Source: Aquatica leii
Taxonomy: Eukaryota; Arthropoda; Insecta; Coleoptera; Lampyridae
Direction: 5' to 3'
Length of the DNA stretch: 64,000 bases
Assembly: GCA_035610365.1 (NCBI GenBank)
Contig: CM069432.1
Coordinates: forward strand, 6,448,001-6,512,000
In this document: piece by piece, positions 9,736 to 20,225 of the stretch
Numbering within the stretch: position 1 is the first letter of the stretch
How the letters are laid out: each line of letters begins with the position of its first letter
Translations under genes and position numbers: made by a program
The notes under the pieces: model-generated
What the model saw: only the letters and a program-made list of their open reading frames with translations
Database searches by the model: none
Told to the model about the DNA's origin: nothing

Positions 9736-11648
9736 CGGTGTGTCCGAAAAGTATGGAATATATTATACAGGTCGATAAATATGCACTTTACACGAAAAAG
9801 TTGTAAATAAAAGTTGTTTATCACTTAGTTATCTACCACCTGGGAGATATCAATTTAAATTTTTGCTGTAAACAAAATCGCAACGAATAACACTTACATT
9901 TTTTTAAATGGCAAGGCACGTCTTTATTATACTCATTTGATAGAGTCTTTTTTTCTCTTTTCAACCATATGAAACTTGAATACCTTTACATCAAAAAATT
10001 TTCAAGAAAAACAAGGACATGTCTAACAAATTTATTTTACTGAGCAGTATTAATCAAGTACGTAATATGTAGTATTGAAACAATTGAATGCACTGTCACA
10101 ATAGCAAATATTAAACTTTAAATATCTTTACATAAAATTGTTATAACAAAAAATGTATTTAAACTAAACTTACAATAAATGTTCAAAATGTAAACCATTC
10201 ATAATTTGACAGTGGTAAATTCGATTTTTAAAACCATCGATTGCTTTTGAAATCATATCTCGAGTTATAGCTCTTATCTCAACTCTAATGCGATTTTTCA
10301 AATCTTCAACATTATCAGGTCTATTTACATAAATTTTGCTTTTAATATAGCCCCAAAGAAAAAAATCTAGTGGACTTAAATCCGGTGAGCGAGCAGGCCA
10401 TTCTATCGTACCTCTTCTGCCTATCCATGTATTTTGAAAAGTATTATTAAGAAAGTGGCGGACATTAATTCCAAAATGTGGAGGTGCCCGTCTTGTTGAA
10501 GCCATATTCTCTTATGAGGTATATCTGGATCTACTTCATGTGGAAATAACTCGGCCAAAGCAGGAACTAACTCAAATCTTAAGAAATCGAGATAAATATT
10601 AAACTACCTTCAAAAAAATATGGCTCCAAAATTTGACTTCCAATCATTCCTACCCAGACGTTGACTTTCTGCTGGTATTGGGTGTGTCCTTCTAGATACC
10701 AGTGAGGATTTTGTGAAGACCAGTAACGTGTGTTTTGTTTGTTAATTGTGCCGTTTAAACAAAACGTGGCCTCATCAGTAAAAAGGATATTTTTATGAAA
10801 ATGCGCATCTCGTTCAAGTTTGTTTGTTATTGTTTCACAAAACTCCAGCCTTCTGTCCAAATCGTCTTCAAAGAATTCTTGAACTACACAAGCTTTATAA
10901 GGATGAAATTTTTCTTTTTTTAAAACGTCATGTACAGCCGATTTATTCAAATTATGGTCTCTAGCAATTTGCCGAACAGAAATTTGTGGATTTTCCTCAA
11001 CAGACAAGAACACATTGTCTCGTTCCACATTACTTAATGACAAAGGTCTACCAGTTCTACTCGCATCTTTCACCGAACCTGTCTCTTGAAATTTCCGCCA
11101 AATTTTGCTTACAGTGGACTGCAAAATGTTTAATTCTGTATGCATGTTATTAAATAAATTACATACTTCGTCTTGGGTTCTTCTTCTATCTCCATATCCC
11201 AGAATCATTAAAATTTCAATTCTATGTTTTTCAGATAATTGAGCCATATTCCAAGCACTAACAAATAGCAAAGTGTGACAGTGTTCTAAAGTGCATTCAA
11301 TTGTTTCAATACTACATATTACGTACCTGATTAATACTGCTCAGTAAAATAAATTTGTTAGACATGTCCTTGTTTTTCTTGAAAATTTTTTGATGTAAAG
11401 GTATTCAAGTTTCATATGGTTGAAAAGAGAAAAAAAGACTCTATCAAATGAGTATAATAAAGACGTGCCTTGCCATTTAAAAAAATGTAAGTGTTATTCG
11501 TTGCAATTTTATTTACAGCAAAAATTTAAATTGATATCTCCCAGGTGGTAGATAACTAAGTGATAAACAACTTTTATTTAAATCTTTTTCGTGTAAAGTG
11601 CATATTTATCGACCTGTATAATATATTCCATACTTTTCGGACACACTG
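9736..11648 (-). mobile_element. Tc1/mariner-type DNA transposon with long TIRs, copy A
   Basis: A 1.9 kb element. Both ends read CAGTGTGTCCGAAAAGTATG inward (first bases CGG at the left) and each is flanked by TA, the Tc1/mariner target duplication. The inverted repeats are unusually long, about 350 bp, and run in to the ACTGAGCAGTATTAATCAGG region and slightly beyond. One transposase gene lies between them on the minus strand. Copies B (23311-25206) and C (30914-32816) are near-identical. Confidence 0.93.
10170..11247 (-). pseudogene. Mariner-like (DD41D) transposase, copy A, frameshifted
   Basis: The start is ATG at 11247 (MAQLSEKHRIEILMILGYGD), as in copies B and C. An N-terminal helix-turn-helix region (QSTVSKIWRKFQETGSV) and a second one (RQIARDHNLNKSAVHDVL) should bind the TIRs. 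Catalytic Asp 1 is in LFTDEATFCLNG. A 7 bp deletion after EGS near 10600 ends the first frame at 10579. A lost G in the run encoding QQDG (near 10490) shifts the frame again at catalytic Asp 2. The rest (10170-10505) keeps ARSPDLSPLDFFLWG with Asp 3. By comparison with copy B, 41 residues separate Asp 2 and Asp 3. Two frameshifts make it non-functional. Confidence 0.92.
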
Positions 11649-12984
11649 TATATAATGAGATATACGAGTGCATGGAGATAATGGTAGGTTTATAAGACAA
11701 CGTAATATTTTATCAAGTAACGTGTTCAAATTCTCTTCCGTTATATGTATGTACATACAAAGTATTTTCGTGTTGTACATCCTGCGAATCTAAAAAGGCT
11801 CAACTGATTGAAAGTATAATGACTACAATGTGTAAAGTTTGGTTGTGTTCGCATAAAGGGTCGATTCAGACCAACAAAAGAACGTGGTGGAAATGCGTAA
11901 AAGGTTTTACGTAATCTTTATTCTAATTTATTATATATTGTTCTAAATACAGATGTTTTAAACTTTTCTGTGAACATTAGTATTTACCGTATCAATAAAC
12001 AAACACCTGAAACCTTTTTTATTTAATATTTAACAATTGCTTTTGACAATAATCCAATACCAGTGATCCTTCGAATTACATTCACTATTTATTAGCAACA
12101 AAAACCATTTCGTGTTTAACATTGTTTGTTTCTGGTTGCATTTTCCTCGTGTTGTAAAGATACATGCTTATGCGGGTAATTCATTTTCCTTCCTTCACTT
12201 AAAATTTTTTTTTGACATTTCGATAATTACTAAGATAATTTTAAGTTTACAATAGTTTTGTATGAAGCATTGAATTATAATATTTAATAAACTGTTGAAA
12301 ACGTTTCTTCTTTATAAATACTTTATTCTATATTATAAGAACTTTAATAATTCCTTTCTTTTTTTTTACTTTAGAGAAATCGATCATTGTAATCTTTTGG
12401 TTATTTTTTGACTTTTTATCTTTTGCTGAAACCATTTATTTCTTTCTTGTAATCTTAACTTTCAAATACCAACGTCATTGCTAACAATGATGGATATCGG
12501 TCAAACAAAAAGTTGAATATTAATTGGGCTATTGTTTCTTTAACATTTCTAATAAAAACAATCTTTTGTAGAAATGACTGCAAAAGACGATGAGACACCA
12601 AAATAAATTCGGAAAGATGTATATTTATTTCTCTATTTCGACATGAGAATTAGCAATTCTTACACTAAAATCCGTGTAAGAATAAGTCAATTCTTACACG
12701 AATTTTAGTAATGTCAGTTGTTTCATCGTAAGTTGACGTTACACGAAAAAGAAATCAAAATTATTGGAGCTTAACAATTAAAATTCAAATTTTGATGCTG
12801 GTTAAATTGCGGTTTGTATTATCAATCTTATGCCACATTAAATAATTATTAGAATCTTGAATAAAAATGGAACTTTATTATTCTGCACTTGTACAGGTAA
12901 TGGTAACTTAAAAGTTATCAAATCAAAAACATGCGCGCTGCGCTCAATGCAAATTTGAAATAAAAATGAATTAGTGGCGTAATC
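11649..12984. other. AT-rich spacer, part probably a BEL/Pao LTR
   Basis: No coding motifs seen. The right portion, below 12985, probably includes the 3' LTR of the BEL remnant at 13104-14075. A strong hairpin lies at 12664-12709. Confidence 0.4.
12664..12709. repeat. Short inverted repeat (hairpin)
   Basis: Arms 12664-12683 (ACTAAAATCCGTGTAAGAAT) and 12690-12709 are complementary over 20 bp with one mismatch and a six-base loop. It could mark a MITE centre or an LTR structure; no function is claimed. Confidence 0.6.
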
Positions 12985-13000
12985 ATGCCGCCCGCCTTGA
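12976..13000 (-). promoter_or_regulatory. Polypurine tract and 3' LTR start of the BEL/Pao remnant
   Basis: On the minus strand, downstream of the pol stop, CAAGGCGGGCGGCA is followed by TGATTACGCC, with the TG at 12985. The larger BEL element has the same arrangement at 47594 (GGTGGGCGGTA then TGTTAACGCC). The two independent copies support a polypurine tract and LTR junction. Confidence 0.45.
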
Positions 13001-13103
13001 AATGTTAAATTTCAAAAAGGAAATACAACTTAGAATATGATGTAAATGAAAAATGAGTACAACAAAAACTTAACTTAAGTTTAAATGTATACACAACAGT
13101 AGC

Positions 13104-14075
13104 CTAATTTTGACAATCCAAAACACACATCGGAATTAAACTTAATTTGTTAATAGCACGTTTTAATATAGCACCCTTAGACGTACGTATTGTAACTACC
13201 CGCACTATAGCATCTTCTCCTGGGTGCAGCTTGAACTACTCGTGCGGTTGGCCAATGAAAAGGTGTAGCATTCGATTCAGACTAGAGTACCAAAGAACCT
13301 ACTTGTAGTTGTTGGTCTGAAGCATGTTGCCATTTCGTGCGTCGTTGAAATTCAGGTAAAACTTCTCTGGACCACCGCTTCCAAAAATGTTGGATAAGTT
13401 GTTTTCTTCGTTGGAATAAATTTAATCGATTTTCCGTGGCTGATACTAAGAATTTCTCTGGCAAAGTCTCAAAAGAATCTCCAATTAGGAAATGATAAGG
13501 TGTACGAACCCGGAAATCGTTTGGATCTTCGGACAAAGGAGAAAGAGGTCTGGAATTCAACACTGATTCTATTTGGGTTAATACAGTATACAAGTTTTCA
13601 AAAGTTAAATTGGCGTCACCGATTATTTTTAGAAGTTGCAATTTTGTTTGTTTTATATTCGATTCCCACAATCCTCCAAAATGTGGAGAACTTGGGGGAA
13701 TAAATTTCCATTGAATCCTGTGGTTAACTAAGTATTCGCTTAAATTCGTTTGCACTTGTTCAGTTTGAAAAAAATTGTACAGAATTTTTATTTCACGGAA
13801 TGCGCCAACAAAGTTTGTAGCGTTATCGTTAAACATAATGGAAGGTTTTCCACGCCTGGAAATGAATCTTTTAAACACTTCAATGAAAGCTGGCTCAGAT
13901 AAACTTGTAATCAAATCCAAATGTATGGCTTTAGTCGTCATACAAACGAAAAGAACAATATATGCTTTTATGAGTTTTGCATTTCGCGTATAGCGATCTC
14001 GCTAAAACTGGACCGGTAAAGTCTACCCGGCATAAGGGTTGATGCTAATTTAGGCCTTGTTTTAAAACACTTTTC
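13104..14075 (-). pseudogene. BEL/Pao integrase and C-terminal domain remnant
   Basis: The 3' end of a BEL/Pao pol gene. The main frame (13282-13941) has the integrase core: MTTKAIHLDL, FISRRGKPS, NDNATNFVGA (catalytic Asp), and the Glu region PHFGGLWE. ESVLNSRPLSPLSEDPNDF then leads into the DUF5641-like tail. Beyond 13941 the H2C2/VDFTGP segment continues with frameshifts to about 14075 (CFKTRP). Below 13282 another frame carries the terminal VRVVTIRTSKGAI block and stops at 13104. Protease, RT and gag are missing. It abuts the piggyBac pseudogene, so one probably truncated the other. Confidence 0.88.
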
Positions 14076-15759
14076 TTGAAAATCAATTATTATTCCAGCC
14101 TACCTCTTCATAAATTGATAGCAGCTCTAGAAGATGCGGAAATTAATTCTGCGGATTTTTACATTGCTCCACCCAACGACGAACAAAAAACCGACCAAGA
14201 CAATGATCGTTCAGATGACGAGCATGAGGGAAATGTCAACCATTTAGGTCGTGCAATGTTGCAATCAGGTTCAGATCAGCCAGAAAGTTTACCTTACGAC
14301 ATGCAAGACTCAAGTGATGATGACTTGCCCCTCCTATCTTTTGTACAGCCAAAATCTACCTTACCAGAGGAACAAAGAGCAAAGAAGAGAAAATTAGCGA
14401 AGAAGAACAAATCAGCTACTACCACAACTAATAAAAGGGAGCCACTAAAGAAAGAAGAAATCAAATGGGACGAACGGGAACCTCACTTTGCGTTGAATAC
14501 TCACTGTCTGCCCAAGGGTCCACCAGCAAATGTGCACAATAAACAGTAATCTGTAGAATTCTTTTCCCTTTTTTTCAACGACAACATTTTGGAGCACATT
14601 ATAGAACAAAGCAATGTATATGCTTTGGGAAAAAACGCAAATCAACCCTTAAACTTAACCAAAGAAGAGTCGTACGTTTTCTTTGGTGCTCTGCTATTGT
14701 CTGGTTATGGAAAATACACTAACAAGAGAATGTATGGGGCTCGAGAAGATGATGTTCCGAAAATTTTATTAGACAGTATGCGACTGAATAGGTTTGAATT
14801 GATATTACGAAATTTGCACCTCAACAATAATTATAAAATTAACAAAAATGATAAACTTTATAAACTAAGACCGCTCATTTCAAATCTAAATGACAATTTC
14901 AAAAAGTTTGGTGGATTAGAAGAGAATCTGAGCATAGACGAGAGTATGATTCCGTATTATGGTAAACATTACGCAAAGCAATATATCAAAGGAAAGCCCA
15001 TCAGGTTCGGCTTTAAAAACTGGGCCTTGTGTACTGACAACGGATATATGGTGGCATTTGATTTACATACTGGGAAATCAACAGAAACCAGTAAATATCA
15101 CTTTGGATTAGGTGGCCAAGTAGTTCTTTCTTTAGTAGAGCTTGCAAATATACCTACCATTGAAGGATACAAGCTCTACTTCGACCACTATTTCACACCT
15201 GTGAATTTATTGAGTCATCTTGCCGATAATGCATATTGTACCAGCGGAACACTCCGTGATAATCGTTTAGGAAACTGTCCACTGAAGGGTTTAAACCAAA
15301 ATAAGATGTGGAAAGAAGAGAACGGGGCCATTTTGAGTATAACTTTTCTAAGAAGGTGGCCGTGGTTCAGTGGAAGGACAATAAAATCGTTTGTGCTGCA
15401 ACAAATTTTGATAGTATTGAAACAAAGAGTGTTCTACGATATTCTAGAAACGAGAAATCAAAAACAGTTTTGCCCCAACCAAACACTATAAATAGTTATA
15501 ATAAAGGAATGGGGGAGTTGATAAATTGGATGGGATGGTAGCAAATTACAGAACCAGGATCCGACAACGGAAATGGTGGTGGCCAATATTTGCATATTTA
15601 TTTGACGTCAGTGTTGTAAATGCCTAGCTACTAATGTGTAAAATTCATCCTAACGATCCGGTGTCTAAAAGTTTACTCAATTTTAGGAGAAACTTGTGTT
15701 TGATTCTATTAAACACATACGGTATCAAGTCTGTTAAGCGCAGTTTATCTTTAAAATAA
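14076..15759 (+). pseudogene. piggyBac-like transposase (PGBD/DDE_Tnp_1_7)
   Basis: An acidic, Ser-rich N-terminus is followed by a Lys-rich stretch (14076-14549). A TAA at 14547-14549 interrupts the frame, which resumes unchanged to 15491. The catalytic core shows SIDESMIPYYGKH (Asp 1) and LYFDHYFTPVNLL (Asp 2). A frameshift near 15320 moves the RWKDN-type and VLPQPN blocks into another frame. A base change in the G run near 15510 shifts again to GGVDKLDGMVANYR (Asp 3) and RKWWWPIFAYLFD. A TAG follows, then DPVSKSLLNFRRNL, before the end near 15759. The N-terminal boundary against the BEL remnant is uncertain, and no TTAA-flanked ends were found. Dead copy. Confidence 0.92.
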
Positions 15760-16416
15760 TGCAAAAACTTACTAGTATGTTGGGTTGCTTAAGCTAAAGC
15801 GTATATATACCAGGAAATAAAGCAAATTATTGCCGTTCAAAGAAATATCATTTTTGTTGGTGGATAACATTTAAAAAAATCAAAAAATTATAGTAGCGGA
15901 TATACACTAGCCCGCTACACTAAAGAAAATAACACATTCTATGCTATAGAGCAGGGCTATTTTCTCCAATCTTAATTGTCTCCTAGAATTTTTCTAATAA
16001 AAATTTTAAACGAATAATTAATCACAATTTCCTGAACCAGAAATCAACCATTTCCGCTTAACCAACGTAAATGTCTGGAATTAGCTTCCGACGCATAGTC
16101 TATACAAAAAGCTATAAATAATCTTGTCCGTCTTCGCACGCTCCAAAGGTAAACTTTTAATCGAGCAAAACTTAAACAAACATCCCATCACATTGGACAG
16201 AATACGGCAAAACCCAAGCACCACCCATCACACGGAACCGAATGGACTACCCATAAAAAGGTATTTATCTGCATCTCATAGGACACAGCAAAAGAAGTGC
16301 TATGCCACGACTCCAAGGCAACAAGAAAGAAAAATAACTAAATATCAAATCCAACGCAAGTACCACATCTATGGCTTATATAAAGGATTATTTACATGAA
16401 GAGAATATAAGTATCT
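15760..16416. other. No gene recognised
   Basis: Follows the piggyBac pseudogene and precedes the 3' end of the minus-strand gypsy pol. It might contain the gypsy LTR, but I found no matching repeat near 19430-19700. The open frame 16124-16399 has no family motif. Confidence 0.4.
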
Positions 16417-18770
16417 TTAGTCGTCAGAGAAATTAAGTATGTCATCCGTACTAGGTTTCATATCTTTGACCTGCCAGACTCCTAAGTTTCTACCATTCAA
16501 ACCAACTAGTCGATAAGTTATATTACCAGTGATTTCGCCAACCTTGGCTTTTATATACTTGGGCGCAAGCTTTCGAGCAAAACCCTTAGAAGCATTTGAC
16601 AAAACCGGATTACGTTTTCACACAATGTCACTTTTTTTAAAGCGCAACGTTCTTTTTCGCAAATTATGATAGCATTTATTACGCTCATAAGTTTTAATCA
16701 TTCTTTCTACAACATCTCCGTAAATGGGCGAGAATTCGTTTACATCTCGATCCAGTTGTACTCGAGTTTCCAAAGAAATATCTTCCTTTTTTAAACCAAC
16801 TAATCGACCATAATAATCACCATGAGCGGGGATCGTTCTATCAAAGTTAAGGAAATAAGACGTTTAACCAGTAACTTCGTGTACCGCATTTCTAATCGCG
16901 TGAGCTATTTTGAAGATTTGAGCATCCCACAATCTATGATTCTCTTTTACGTATGAGCGAATTACAGTAGTGATAACTAGATAATTAGTTTTTTCGACCG
17001 GATTTACTTGTAGATGATAACAAGCGTTGTACCAAACTCTTTGAACTTTATATTTATTAATGAGTTTTTGAAACAATCCTCCAATAAACTGGGGTCCATT
17101 ATCACACATAATAGTTTGTGGTTCTCCAAACATTAGAAACACGTCATTTTCTAAGAATTTACAATTGTAGAAGCTGTTGCTTTTCTAAGAGGTTGGACTT
17201 GAACAAATTTTGTGAACCAATCAGTTACAACTAAAATAGACATGTAAACTTTAGTTGATCTAGGTAACAGACCAATCAAATCGATCGAGATAAGCTGAAA
17301 AGGGTATTTGACTTTTTTTTTGGTTTCCCAAAAGACCAGGACGAAGCTGTGAAAAAAATTTACACGATTGACATACATCGCATTTTTTGACATATTTAGC
17401 AACGTCACCTTTTATTTTAGGCTAATAACAGACTTCAGCAATTTTGTTAAAAGTTTTAAAAGATCCTAGATCACTAGATGTAGGTTCATCATTGAATTGT
17501 CGAAAGATATCTAACCGTTTTGTTTTTGGGACAACAATTTTCCATTCAACCAAATTAACATATCATATCATATCATCAAGATATTTAAGAACTTTATTTT
17601 CCACTCGCCAAAACGGACATCGATCTGGATCATCAGTAACCTTAACAACCACGTTGTTATACCAAGGACAGAATCTGACTTTTCAAGATTTATGGTATTT
17701 ATATTAGCAACAACATTGAATTTGCCTTTTCTGTTTTCAATATCAAAGCTATACTGAGACATTCTAGCTCTCCAACGAGCTAACCTACCCGTTGGCGGTT
17801 GAAGTTTGTGCAACCAAAGCAAGGCGTGATGATCTGTGATAATCTTAAAATGAGTAAGTTCTATATAAGGGCGGTACTTTTCAATGCCGAAAAAGCAAGC
17901 TTTCTCTGTCACAGAATAATTTCATTCTGAACTCGTTAATGAACAATTAGCATAGGCAATAACCTTTTCTGCTAAACCTTCTCCTTGAAGTAGGAACGCT
18001 CCTAAGCCGACATCACTAGCATCGCATTGAATAATGAAAGGTTTGCTAAAATCAGGACTAGTTAAAATGGGCCCGGAAACTAGGAGTTTCTTAAGTTTGT
18101 AAAAAAAAAGATTCAGCACGATCATTCCATTTGATAGGTTTTTTTTGTCGACCTTTTATAAGTTCTAGTATAGGAGATACGACACTTGAAAAATTTGGAA
18201 TAAACCTCCGATACCAGCCGGCCATTTCTAAAAATCTTTTAACCTCCGTCAAATTTGCAGAAGTAGGAAATAAAATGATTGCGCCAACTTTAGAAGGATC
18301 TGTACGTAAACCATCCTTCTACAAGAAAATCTAGATACGTTAAAGAGGGTCTGCAAAATTCGCATTTTTCTAGATTTACCGTAAGACCAGCATCTTTCAA
18401 TCGATTAAAAACTTTGAGGAGGGTATTGGTATGTTCGGAAAAAAGCTTTAGAGGTAATGATGATGTCATCCATATACACAAAAACATTTTCTAGCTCGGG
18501 ACCAAAAATATTGTCCATCATTCTTTGTAAAGTTTGAGGGCTGTTGTTAAGACCAAAAGGAAGAACTTTAAATTCAAATAAACCTCGACCTAGAACAGTA
18601 AACGCGGTTTTCTCATAACTGTCTTTTGAAAGTGGAATTTGCCAAAATGCTTTCTGAAGATCGATAGAACTTAAGAAACGGGCGTCTTGTAATCTGTCAA
18701 GAATACCATTGACATAAGGTAGTGGATATGCGTCTCGTTTTGTTAACTTATTTAGTTGGCGGCCATCAAA
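16417..18770 (-). pseudogene. Ty3/gypsy pol remnant (RT, RNase H, integrase)
   Basis: Reading right to left, the RT opens at FCFDGRQLNKLTKRDAYPLP near 18765, with YMDDIIIT near 18465. RNase H follows with IIQCDASDVGLGAFLLQ (around 18030), FKIITDHHALLWL and LARWRARMSQY (17750-17880). The integrase has LISIDLIGLLPRS (17290) and IMCDNGPQFIGG (17100). The frame ends with TYRLVGLNGRNLGVW and a stop at 16417. Many frameshifts and stops separate these blocks. The protease is absent: the gag fragment joins almost directly to the RT. A Tyr-to-Met change gives YMDD in place of YVDD; this variant is tolerated in RTs. Confidence 0.88.
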
Positions 18771-19430
18771 ACAAAATCTTAAAAGGTTGGTCTTGCATTG
18801 TAGTGCTGGCCATGTTCACCACACTTGAAACAGCTACTCTATTCTCGCTTTGGCTTTCTGCACTCCGCCTGTAGATGTCCAAGCATACTCCAATTGAAAC
18901 ACCTGGGGAAGTTTTTCTCGGTAATGGGTCAGATGGTTTAGCCTCCGTTTGCATTACTGAATTTATTGCTTTTAATAACTGTGGTAAACTTTGAAAATCC
19001 TGCATCCTGACTTGAGATTGCAAATTTCGATTGTCGAAGCCATATCCAATAATGTCAAGTTCGGTTAACTCCAATGGATTCTCCAAACGAATCTTGTCAT
19101 GATAATACGTCGAAAATGTTTCATTTCTTTTCCAGAGTCGGTTTTCAAACTGTTTCTGTAGTATGATGCGGTCGGGTCTGTTATAAAAATTGTATTCCAA
19201 TTGTGATTTTAATTCATCCCAGCTAAGGGACAGATGCTTAACAGTGCCTTGTTATTTCCCTACTGATAACAAATGCGTCAATTTATCAGTCACATTAAAT
19301 ACATTTTTGACTACATCAACTCTTTCAACTAATATAACATTCATCTCTTCGTAATTACCATTGAACTCAGGTATTAACTCGGAAAGTTGACAACAGGTGT
19401 TAAGTATGTTTCATTATCGGCTTTTCTGCA
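18766..19430 (-). pseudogene. Ty3/gypsy gag fragment
   Basis: The frame 18766-19200 contains RPDRIILQKQFENRLWKRNE, YYHDKIRL, DIIGYGFDNRNLQSQVRMQDF and LLKAINSV. These align block by block with the gag at 55673-57117 (RPDKVALRRKFELRKWKRGE, YYHDKVLL, YIIDGFEDRNLQTQARMQNF). Frameshifted N-terminal pieces (IPEFNGNYEEMN, VERVDVVKNVFNVTDK) extend it to about 19430. The zinc knuckles and protease are deleted at the junction with RT. It belongs to a relative of the gag-only element, not to the same copy. Confidence 0.82.
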
Positions 19431-19529
19431 TTCTTCCTAGATCTTTTGTAATGTCAGAATAAAACTAGTTGGTGTGTTGTGTTTTTAGGATGGTATTTTA
19501 TAACTTTTGTCTTTTTGAGCAATATCTTT

Positions 19530-20225
19530 AATTGCTTGCGCGACTAAGGATCTCATGGAAGATTGTCGCATAAAAATTAAAATTGGCGTTCCTAAGAGTT
19601 GTGTCTATGAAACTATATGCGACCTAAACTTTTGCAAAGTTTCGGCTTGTTGGGTGCCGAAAATTTTTTTCCGAGAACCACAAAACCAATTGAATTAGTA
19701 CGTCACTTCAACATCTAACCTGAACCTGGGTTTATGAGTTCACTCCACAGTTGAAACCACAGTTCATGATGTGGAAACATACAAATCTGCCCGCAAAATC
19801 ATGGCCACCGTGTTCTGGGATACTGAGGGCATATTGCTTTGTGAATTTATTGAACCGCGCACAACCATTAACAGCGAAAGATGTGAAACTCTCGAGAAAT
19901 TTCATACAGCCATTACATAAAGGACGGGACGAATTCAACAAGGAGTTAAGCTTTTACACGATGGCGCAAGACCGCACACGTCAAATCGAACCAAGGAGTG
20001 GTTAACACAGCGGAAGTGGGAGGTACTCTAGCATCCGCCATTTAGTTTCCAATTTGGTCCTGTCCGTATGTTATTTATTCGGACCCCTGAAAAATGTGTT
20101 GGTGGGAAAACGCTTTGCAAATCAACAGTTGTAGACTACTTTAATGGACTTGACGGGCAACACTACCGTGAAGGAATGTTAAAGCTACTATCACGCTATA
20201 AAAAATGTCTCAATACGTGGAGAAA
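19530..20225 (+). pseudogene. Old mariner (DD34D-type) transposase remnant
   Basis: Heavily frameshifted. 19540-19680 gives IGVPKSCVYETICDLNFCKV and SACWVPK, as in the mariner HTH and linker. 19755-19830 gives WKHTNLPA and then ARKIMATVFWDTEGILL in another frame. 19935-19975 gives KLLHDGARPHT (Asp 2 region). Scraps of the HPP.SPDL and LFGPLK region and the C-terminus follow to about 20225. These are classic SETMAR-like mariner motifs, distinct from the long-TIR family elsewhere in the window. No TIRs found. Confidence 0.75.

Noticed and set aside
16124..16399. Plus-strand frame of 91 codons near the gypsy 3' end
   Set aside because: No family pattern, and it lies where an LTR or flank is expected.
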